14,230 nt of DNA from NCBI GenBank assembly GCA_027579435.1, contig JANBPK010001176.1:1-14230 (forward strand), read 5' to 3'. How positions within the stretch are numbered: position 1 is the stretch's first letter; the number at the start of each line of letters is the position of its first letter. This document shows, one piece after another, positions 8,501 to 14,230 of the stretch. Under the pieces are notes generated by a model, which ran no database searches, had not been told where the DNA came from, and saw only the letters and a program-made list of their open reading frames with translations. The stretch comes from Candolleomyces eurysporus. Its lineage: Eukaryota; Basidiomycota; Agaricomycetes; Agaricales; Psathyrellaceae. The position numbers and the translations under genes are program-made.

Positions 8501-9239
8501 TGAAGCAACCTCCAGGCTATGACGATGGAACCGGACGAGTTTGCATACTCAAGAGGTCCTTATACGGTCTAAAACAAGCAGGGAATGTCTGGAACCAGGA
8601 ACTAAACAACTCACTCGNAAAAAATCGAATTCAAGCAGCTAAAATCAGATTACTGTTGCTACATTTGAAGGGTGAAGGAAGGTTCAACGGTGATGATTGT
8701 GTGGGTGGACGACATACTATCCGCTTCAACCGAAGACGCCCTAAACGACAGGCTTGAAGATGAACTCAGCAGATTCTTTGAAGTGAAGTCTCTGGGCCAA
8801 CCATCCATGATTCTTGGCATGAAACTTCAGCAATACGACCACAAGATTATTCTTTCCCAATCCCATTACATTGACGAACTCCTGAAGAAGTTTAACTTCG
8901 AAGATATCCAGCCCACAAACACTCCAATGGACAAGCAGATCAATCTCGACGATCCAAGGCATCTAGGGAAATCCATCAACGAGGGGGAGCCATACACAAA
9001 ACCGAAATTCGAATACGCAGTTCTAATCGGATCCTTAATGTGGCTAGCGATTGCAACACGACCAGATATCGCATTTTCCGTTGCAAAACTTGGTCAATAT
9101 GCAGCCGATCCAAAAACCCAACACTGGAACGCGTTAAAACGAATATTCAAGTATCTCAAAGCAACAAGAGATTACGCTCTCACCTGGGGTGGAGAAGACC
9201 ACTTACTCGATGGAGAACTTCAAATTTTTGCTGATGCGG
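5565..9239 (+). pseudogene. Copia gag-pol polyprotein, broken (frameshifts, stops, 3' truncation)
   Basis: Gag begins at ATG 5565 (LLKGTNWMPWKRRMTAIL) and includes a UBN2-type capsid region. A CCHC zinc knuckle C-x2-C-x4-H-x4-C lies at 6271-6312. The protease motif DSCTTSHI has its catalytic Asp at 6466-6468. The integrase HHCC zinc site has H 6874, H 6889, C 6979 and C 6988. The integrase core has D 7072, D 7258 and E 7366 (D-x35-E). In the RT, FDIVGAYLHG has its Asp at 8452 and VDD is at 8705-8713. There are at least four lesions: a frame change at the Ns 5725-5729, TGA 7195-7197, a +1 frame change at 8617-8618 (next to an N), and TGA 8666-8668. RNase H is lost after 9239. Those at Ns may be assembly faults; the two TGA codons are not near Ns. 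This copy is not autonomous. Confidence 0.9.
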
Positions 9240-10596
9240 TGATACGCCGTCTGCGTAGACACCCTCTCAAATTCGCGAATCTGTTCGTAAAGTTCGCGAA
9301 TCGACGTAGATAATTAAAAGAGATCTTCTTGAAGGAAGGGAAATATAAGAGTTGGAGTTATCCCTGACTGTCAACTAAGCAGACGCCCTAGAGTACGAAA
9401 GAACGTTGAGTAAGACGGTTCTGCGACGACACTTTAAGTTCACGAAGGTCTCGCGAGCGTATCTGAAACGCAGTCATACTATTCGAAGTCTAACCAGCAT
9501 GCCTGACCTGGCGAGGTACGATGCTGGAGGGAGTTGTGCACATTACAAGGGAATTCGCCCTGACATTCGCTAAGTGGAAGGCTTCACGAAGCAGCCGGTG
9601 GCTTCGAGAATTGATGAGCGATCCGCTAAGTCAATAAGCGTTGACATGACCAGAATTGGAAGGGACGGAAGCAGTGATCAATATCGGGCAGCTAATCTGA
9701 AGTTCGTGAACCTGCTCGGAAAACCGGAAAGTACGACTAAAGCTTATGTGGTCATTTACCCGAAGCTCAGTCAGCCTGTCCATAGCCAAGAGAAAGAAAG
9801 AGTCAGCAGAGTAGTGAAGCAGTATGGCTTGGTGGAGCCAAGCACCCAAAAGTCGGATCAATTCGTCGGATTAGGTGCGCGAACGGAAGGGCGCGCTCTN
9901 CCNGGGAACAATCCTCGGTGAATATCCATGCGGACTAGATAACAGCCGCGCCCAGAACAGGTTTCGCGAAAGCGCCTGGACTGTGTTCTAAAGTTCGAGA
10001 CTCAACTCTCGGCCTTCGATACCCTCATATGATCGTGTTTCTTATCTCTCTCTGTCTCTGTCATCTGTTTGTTTCTCTGTCTGTTTGCCAAACATTAATT
10101 ACATATATATACGTCTCTGTTTTACTTGTATTATCAGTAGCGGGTAGCTAGCGTTTGTATTTCGCGTCGGGACCGTGTTCCCAGGAATCTACGAGAGCCA
10201 TCTGTTATCGAGAAAGAGTGTTTAAGTTTGCGAAGTCAATCAGAGTTGTGTCGCTTGCGTATTATCGAATCGTTCTTGCGTTAAAGTTGCTCGAGACCGT
10301 GTTCTCTGTTCGCGAAGTTATCCGTCGTATCTCGAACCCACCGTGTGTTAGCGAAGTCACTTCGTGAAGCATATCTATCGTTGCTGGTTGAGCCTTAGCT
10401 CCCCCTCGAACTTGCGATCGTACAAGAAGAGTTCTAGAAGCCTCTGTCGACTCGACTTAGAGCTTTTACCTATACCCCTTGCCCGCCTTTATCTTCACGA
10501 AGGTATTTGGTGTGTTGTGTTATTGTGGTTGTGTGTGTGTGTTTGAGTTCTAAAGTTTTGTTGGTTAGAGAGCCCTAGTTCGCTACCTGCACATCA
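9240..10596 (+). repeat. 5' LTR of the Gypsy-like element (about 1.36 kb)
   Basis: It starts TGAT at 9240 and probably ends ATCA at 10596, 5 nt before a TGG that would start the primer-binding site. It has no recognisable protein; the open frames inside (9574-9921, 10155-10367, 10364-10546) look accidental. It contains a CT-rich tract and TATA run at 10038-10111 and many TTCGCGAA/TTCACGAA octamers. Ns at 9900 and 9903. The right end is uncertain without the 3' LTR for comparison. Confidence 0.6.
10038..10111 (+). promoter_or_regulatory. CT-rich tract followed by a TATA run in the Gypsy LTR
   Basis: A pyrimidine-rich tract of TCTCTCTG/TGTTTCTC type (10038-10089) is followed by TATATATA at 10104-10111. 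The combination and its place in the 3' half of the LTR suggest the element's promoter. The start site cannot be read. Confidence 0.4.
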
Positions 10597-10601
10597 TCTA
10601 T

Positions 10602-10618
10602 TGGAGCCCACCGCGAGG
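10602..10618 (+). other. Probable primer-binding site of the Gypsy-like element
   Basis: TGGAGCCCACCGCGAGG starts with the TGG expected to pair with a tRNA 3' CCA, shortly after the proposed LTR end. The matching tRNA would end in ...GTGGGCTCCA; I cannot assign it to an amino acid. Placement is moderate, tRNA identity unknown. Confidence 0.45.
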
Positions 10619-10693
10619 GGGAGTCTTAAAGGATCAATTGACTTCGGTTTTATTGTCTCTACGACTTGCCTTTGCGCCACCCAGTCCTAATAA

Positions 10694-12691
10694 GACTATC
10701 ATTCAGTTCGCGAAGTGCGAAAAGTCATCATTCCGCCTCTCAAAGCGAGTGATCTCGTAAAGAAACAGAAAGGAAAGCGACGAGAAGAAGCTGCAACTTC
10801 AGATTACCGTTCTGAGTCTCTAGAAGTCGATCATTTTACTTCTAGAACTCAAGGAAGAAGTACAGCTAATTCTCGAAGGGCAGGACTATCGCCTGGCATC
10901 CCTACTGTGTATCCCAGAGACATTCATTCAGTTAAGCGTGCGCTTAAAGAGACAGCAGAACGCGCCCTACAAAGCGCAGATAACCTATCAACTTCGTTAG
11001 ACGAAATCGAGGAGATTGCCCACAATCTTACCTCAAGTATCCGTTCAGTAGAACAAGAGAGACCAAGCCAAGAGACCACGAGCTCTCGGCCCCACAGAAA
11101 AGAAAGAACTAGAACTTCACGAAGGCCAGTTCGCTTCGAAGAAATGGCTGAAATTCTAGACCCCGAGATCATGGTAGGAGATGGACTCGAGAGCATGCCA
11201 ACAGGCAAGCAGTTCCCTCCCAACTATGCATCGAATCGTCCGCGCTACGAGAAGTCGCGAATCTTGGATTACATTCAAGAATGTGAGGAAGTAATGGCAC
11301 AGAACAAAGTAGAGACAGACAGGATCAGGAAGAAGATTTTGTGCTACTACCTTACTTACACAGAGAGACAAGTCTGGATTCAGATGGACAAATACAAGAC
11401 TGGGACTTATGAACAGTTCAAAAGCCAAGTTCTCGGATTCCATCCTGAAGCCTTAAGACAAGCCAAAGGTGATATCTCACACCTGAGGATCGTTTGTGTA
11501 CCCTATGTGGGTACTAAGCGGAAACATTACGATTCGTTGATTGAATTCCATCTGAAGTTCAGACATGAGGCTGGGAAGTTAGAGAACACGATTGTGAGCA
11601 ATCGAGAGTTGGCCAAATTGTACTTAGGCACTCTTGATGAGGATTTCCGCGATCAAGTTCTCGAAGCTTTAGCGCTTGAGAATGGGAATGACAGAGAAAA
11701 GGATTTAGTTCGGGGAGCGGAACCCTTGAAGTGGGGCAAGTACCTAGAGAAAGCAGAGCACCTCGCGAACGTGAGAAAGCAGTTTTCCGATAGATTCAAC
11801 TTCGAGAGGCAACTTGGGAGCGTCCTGCCCAAGCCTTTTTCCTTCACGAACCGAGCACCCGTTCCGGAAGCCCCTTCAGGGGCCGCAGTTCCTAAAGAAA
11901 GTGTGCCTCCTGTCATCAAGAAAGAGCTTGATGAAGATCGCTTGCTGCAGCGTTTCCATTCGATGCTGAACGAGAAGTTCAACGAGTACGATCATAAGAA
12001 CGAGCGTTTCTTTGACGAAGTGAGGAATACCAAGGACAAGATGGACATCATGTTGAGAAATCCACACAACTTCTCGCTAAATCAGCAGAGTCGTCCTCAG
12101 CGGCCACCGCCGCCCATGATGAACCAGAGTTCGCGAACGCCGATCTGTTACTATTGCAACCAACCAGGTCACTACCTGAATAACTGTTTGGCTTGCGATG
12201 CTCATCTGCAAGCAGGCAAAATTCAAGTCAGACCGGAAGGCCTCTTCACTTCGGATGGAAGGCGCCTCGTTCAAAACGAGAAAGAAAGCATGCGCGAATA
12301 TGTGGATAAATATGTGACTGGAGCAGTGCAGAATATGCAGGGAATGTACGATGAAGACGAATATTCCAGGCAGCAGTTCAACTATAACTATGCCCCGGAA
12401 GCGGAATCGGTGACTCGTGAAGAGTTCCGACAATTGCAGGCTGCTATCGAGAGCCTCGCGAACAAACCATCGTCTTCGCGAACGCCTTTACCACCTCAGA
12501 CGCAACAGTTCGTCCAAAATCAGGAGCCGGAGCGCGACTCTGGTTTAAATCAAATTCGTCGCGAACAAGAACGTATGAGCAGGGTAATGTCTCAGATGGT
12601 GGAGACTTTGGATGACCTCAAGGGGAGGAGCCAGTTTGTTGCTACACGAACCACTCCTAGCTCTTTCAATGAGGATTTTCAAGAGGACTGA
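10694..12691 (+). CDS. Gag polyprotein of the Gypsy-like element
   Basis: The frame is open from 10694 to TGA 12689-12691. There is no ATG near its 5' end (a GTG is at 10715; the first in-frame ATG is 11144, codon 144 counted from the GTG). Initiation by a non-AUG codon or from a spliced leader is possible. Order, counted from the GTG: a charged N-terminus; a helical, coiled-coil-like segment around residues 70-115; a retrotransposon gag (capsid) domain at about 175-350 (RPRYEKSRILDYI onward); a Pro-rich linker. A CCHC zinc knuckle CYYCNQPGHYLNNC follows at 12146-12187 (residues 478-491), then a Gln-rich tail with a second helical segment. The capsid packages element RNA in the cytoplasm and the knuckle binds it. 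The 3' end overlaps the protease frame by 19 nt with a slippery heptamer. Confidence 0.82.
   Translation, partial: DYHSVREVRKVIIPPLKASDLVKKQKGKRREEAATSDYRSESLEVDHFTSRTQGRSTANSRRAGLSPGIPTVYPRDIHSVKRALKETAERALQSADNLSTSLDEIEEIAHNLTSSIRSVEQERPSQETTSSRPHRKERTRTSRRPVRFEEMAEILDPEIMVGDGLESMPTGKQFPPNYASNRPRYEKSRILDYIQECEEVMAQNKVETDRIRKKILCYYLTYTERQVWIQMDKYKTGTYEQFKSQVLGFHPEALRQAKGDISHLRIVCVPYVGTKRKHYDSLIEFHLKFRHEAGKLENTIVSNRELAKLYLGTLDEDFRDQVLEALALENGNDREKDLVRGAEPLKWGKYLEKAEHLANVRKQFSDRFNFERQLGSVLPKPFSFTNRAPVPEAPSGAAVPKESVPPVIKKELDEDRLLQRFHSMLNEKFNEYDHKNERFFDEVRNTKDKMDIMLRNPHNFSLNQQSRPQRPPPPMMNQSSRTPICYYCNQPGHYLNNCLACDAHLQAGKIQVRPEGLFTSDGRRLVQNEKESMREYVDKYVTGAVQNMQGMYDEDEYSRQQFNYNYAPEAESVTREEFRQLQAAIESLANKPSSSRTPLPPQTQQFVQNQEPERDSGLNQIRREQERMSRVMSQMVETLDDLKGRSQFVATRTTPSSFNEDFQED
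12673..12679 (+). promoter_or_regulatory. Candidate -1 frameshift site G GAT TTT (gag to protease)
   Basis: GGATTTT is in register with the gag codons (GAT TTT). The -1 frame has a stop at 12670-12672 and opens exactly at 12673, while gag stops at 12689-12691. The heptamer is thus inside the only 19-nt window where a -1 shift can work. A related heptamer, G GAU UUA, is the pro-pol site of mouse mammary tumour virus. A 5-bp stem (12682-12686 with 12701-12705) and a 7-bp stem (12705-12711 with 12730-12736) follow. Confidence 0.6.
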
Positions 12692-14022
12692 GGAAGGATA
12701 CCTCTGCCGCGCGAAAAACCCCGGTTGGTCGCGGCAAGCAGGTTCCGGAGGCCACTCGGAGAAAACCCAACCCTGTAAATATAGAAAGCGAGTCTGAAGA
12801 AGAAGAAATCATCGAGAAGCAAACGAGAAAAGAGTCTGTGGGGGAGACAATTGAGAAGTCTACGAAAGGAGTTCGTTTCAGAGAGCCGGTAGTGGAGCAG
12901 CCCAAGAAGAAGTTACCCGAAAGACCCTTCGTCATGGTGCCGCCGCTGAGAACTAAACCACTCGCTCCTTTTGGAGAACAACTTCGCGAAGAGGCCAGGA
13001 CCACTAGGCCTACTTCAAGTCCCCTTCCTGTACTCGAGAAAAACCAATCATATCGAAATCGTGCACCTATTGAAGATGAAGAAGCGTTGAGAAGAATTGT
13101 AGAGGAGCTGATCAATACCAAGTTCACTACGAGCTTGAAAGATCTAGCTAGTGTTTCTGCTCCTGCCAGGGAGTACTTAAAGAAGTTGATCACACGCAGA
13201 AAAGTAGCTCGCGAAGAAGGAAAAGCGTCGGATTTGGAGTACCAGATTATTTCACTCATTGATTTGGTCTCACAAAGTCAAGAGGAAAAGATTGTTCAGT
13301 TCTTGAACCTCTTAGACAGCGACGAGATTCGCGAAGAAGAGACTGAAGTTCGGGAACTTGATCCGGAACCTGAACCAGTTGTCGTGAACACTTTTGTGCA
13401 GTTAGAAGATTTGCCTCGCGCAGAAGTCTTCTGTGCTAAAGACTTGCCTGGAATTCCAGATGGCGCGTTCGTGATGACAGACCCAGTCGAGCAGTATCTT
13501 CACTCGCTTGCTGAAGGAGAAGAGCCCCGTCCTATTCTAGTGGCTCGTGAATCTGTTGCCCTTAGAACAGTATTCCCGTTGATCCACAAATCTGCGCGAG
13601 CAGAAGTACTTTTAGATACTGGATCTCAAATCTGCTCGATGGATGCGGACGTAGCTCGAAACTTAGGCATTGCATGGGACCCAGATATCGTCATCCATCT
13701 CCAGTCAGCAAATCGGACTGTTGAGAAGACACTGGGCCTCGCGAAGAACATCGAGTTCGATTTTGGAGGCGTGTTGGCCTACATTCAATTACATATCATT
13801 CGACGACCCGCTTACAGCGTTTTGCTGGGTCGACCTTTCGACGTCGCCATGAGTAGCGAAGTCTCCAACAAGACCAATGGGGATCAGTTCTTAACGTTGA
13901 AGGACCCCAATACTGGCAAACGGCTTACTATTCCTACGTTCGCGAAGGGAAAACCGCCACCTCACATACAAAAAGAACTATGGAATCAGGAGGAGCGAAA
14001 TTTTCGAGCCTCGAGGATTTGA
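12673..14022 (+). CDS. Retropepsin-like protease frame (pro) of the Gypsy-like element
   Basis: The frame is open from 12673 with no ATG before 12934, in the -1 frame relative to gag, so it is probably made as a gag-pro fusion by frameshifting. The first 200 codons are charged and low-complexity, including a Glu-rich run and a helical segment (DEEALRRIVEELINTKF). The aspartic protease follows, with the LLDTGSQ active site (Asp at 13615-13617) and the flap-side YSVLLGRPFD motif near 13815-13840. One DTG per chain means it acts as a dimer, cutting the polyprotein. It ends at TGA 14020-14022, overlapping the next frame. The family resembles basidiomycete Gypsy polyproteins. Confidence 0.8.
   Translation, partial: GFSRGLRKDTSAARKTPVGRGKQVPEATRRKPNPVNIESESEEEEIIEKQTRKESVGETIEKSTKGVRFREPVVEQPKKKLPERPFVMVPPLRTKPLAPFGEQLREEARTTRPTSSPLPVLEKNQSYRNRAPIEDEEALRRIVEELINTKFTTSLKDLASVSAPAREYLKKLITRRKVAREEGKASDLEYQIISLIDLVSQSQEEKIVQFLNLLDSDEIREEETEVRELDPEPEPVVVNTFVQLEDLPRAEVFCAKDLPGIPDGAFVMTDPVEQYLHSLAEGEEPRPILVARESVALRTVFPLIHKSARAEVLLDTGSQICSMDADVARNLGIAWDPDIVIHLQSANRTVEKTLGLAKNIEFDFGGVLAYIQLHIIRRPAYSVLLGRPFDVAMSSEVSNKTNGDQFLTLKDPNTGKRLTIPTFAKGKPPPHIQKELWNQEERNFRASRI
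12705..12736 (+). repeat. 7-bp stem (TGCCGCG/CGCGGCA) after the first frameshift site
   Basis: The arms at 12705-12711 and 12730-12736 are fully complementary, and a small AACC/GGTT pair lies in the loop. The stem starts 25 nt past the slippery heptamer, farther than the usual 5-9 nt, so it would need the nearer 5-bp stem or a pseudoknot to act as a frameshift stimulator. Confidence 0.5.
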
Positions 14023-14230
14023 TTCGCGAGGATCAAGGAGAAGTGGGACTCGTCCTCGAGCGAGATGAAGTAACAGGCGAGATGTCCTTTACCCACATGT
14101 TTACAGCAGAAAACCATACATTTACACAAAAAGAGTTGCAGTTAGCGTACGTTCAGATGGCGATGCAAGGAATGGAGTTAGACACAGAGGAGAAGGAAGT
14201 TAGCAAGTTCGCGCTTACAAACGTATCTTT
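13980..14230 (+). CDS. Start of the pol frame (partial, runs off the window)
   Basis: A third frame, again -1 to the one before, is open to the window end without a stop. It has an ATG at 13980, but entry by frameshift at 13998-14004 is also possible, giving ...KFSSLEDLIREDQG. The 83 or more codons visible are acidic and show no RT motif yet (FTHMFTAENHTFTQKELQLA). By position it should lead into reverse transcriptase, RNase H and integrase beyond the window. Confidence 0.65.
   Translation, partial: MESGGAKFSSLEDLIREDQGEVGLVLERDEVTGEMSFTHMFTAENHTFTQKELQLAYVQMAMQGMELDTEEKEVSKFALTNVS
13998..14004 (+). promoter_or_regulatory. Candidate -1 frameshift site A AAT TTT (protease to pol)
   Basis: AAATTTT has the X XXY YYZ form with zero-frame codons AAT TTT, exactly in register, 15 nt before the pro stop (14020-14022). 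The same heptamer, A AAU UUU, is the pro-pol site of Mason-Pfizer monkey virus. A short stem CCTCG (14009-14013) with CGAGG (14027-14031) follows after 4 nt. Confidence 0.65.

Larger units (their letters stand above)
5286..9239 (+). mobile_element. Ty1/Copia LTR retrotransposon, decayed and truncated at its 3' end
   Basis: The domain order gag, zinc knuckle, protease, integrase, reverse transcriptase (integrase before RT) identifies Copia. The 5' LTR (5286-5453) and primer-binding site (5455-5465) are intact. The coding region starts at ATG 5565 and stops abruptly at 9239 in the sequence for FADA, which begins the RNase H domain. At 9240 a second LTR element begins, so this copy is the older host of a nested insertion. 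The remaining RNase H, polypurine tract and 3' LTR should lie beyond the inserted element, outside the window. AACCT (5281-5285) is the likely left target-site copy. Confidence 0.9.
9272..13946. repeat. Dispersed palindromic octamer TTCGCGAA
   Basis: Exact copies start at 9272, 9293, 9963, 10309, 10707, 12130, 12475, 12983, 13328 and 13939. The one-step variant TTCACGAA starts at 9439, 9583, 10494, 11116 and 11843, on the strand shown. A given octamer is expected less than once in 5 kb of random sequence. The copies lie in both the LTR and the coding region, in more than one codon frame, so codon bias alone does not explain them. None was seen before 9240. Confidence 0.85.
9240..14230 (+). 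mobile_element. Ty3/Gypsy-like LTR retrotransposon inserted in the Copia; runs off the window
   Basis: At 9240 the Copia reading frame stops making sense and TGATAC opens a long non-coding stretch, followed by gag with a CCHC knuckle, a DTGSQ protease and the start of a third frame. The domain style is that of basidiomycete Ty3/Gypsy elements; RT, RNase H and integrase would lie beyond 14230. TGCGG (9235-9239) is the likely target-site duplication, to be matched at the far end. The octamer TTCGCGAA recurs through the element and starts only after this boundary. No internal stop other than those at the frameshift overlaps was seen, so the copy looks younger than its Copia host. Confidence 0.8.

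Noticed and set aside
9574..9921. 115-codon frame in the Gypsy LTR
   Set aside because: It lies wholly inside the LTR, ends near Ns, and has no recognised domain.

Overview
The window looks like a piece of a basidiomycete (probably Agaricomycete) fungal genome. The evidence is short introns (about 55-65 nt, GTRNGN donors, CTNAY branch sites, YAG acceptors), a gene of the ubiquitin-like (ULD_2-type) family that is expanded in Agaricomycetes, and two LTR retrotransposons, one nested in the other. No tRNA, rRNA or bacterial-style operon was found. Scattered N bases (2394, 3282, 5559, 5725-5729, 8618, 9900, 9903) mark uncertain assembly; the ones in the Copia ORF coincide with frame breaks.

Layout. 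1-2102: mostly without recognisable genes, with a CRE-plus-TATA promoter-like site near 190 and a possible small ORF at 1722. 2103-3009: a multi-exon ubiquitin-like/zinc-ribbon gene with one internal TAG. 3006-3678: the most striking feature, a tandem array of eleven intron-shaped units (nine of 58-59 nt, a diverged 66-nt first one and a shortened 54-nt last one). Each begins with an invariant GTAAGT and ends with an invariant TAG, and they are separated by ten variable 3-nt spacers, which would be single-codon micro-exons if the units are spliced. 3679-5285: AT- and pyrimidine-rich sequence without a recognised gene. 5286-9239: a Ty1/Copia element with a 168-bp LTR, a half-tRNA(iMet)-type primer-binding site and a decayed gag-pol, cut off inside RNase H. 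9240-14230 (edge): a Ty3/Gypsy-like element inserted into the Copia, with an approximately 1.36-kb LTR, then gag, protease and the start of pol in three frames, each a -1 step from the one before.

The Copia proteins (capsid, protease, integrase, RT) would form a self-sufficient element, but this copy is dead. In the younger Gypsy-like element each frame change coincides with a -1 slippery heptamer (G GAT TTT, then A AAT TTT) in the correct register, suggesting a gag-pro-pol cascade of two programmed frameshifts. It also carries many copies of the palindromic octamer TTCGCGAA, in the LTR and in the coding region, which are absent from the rest of the window as far as I could see by eye.
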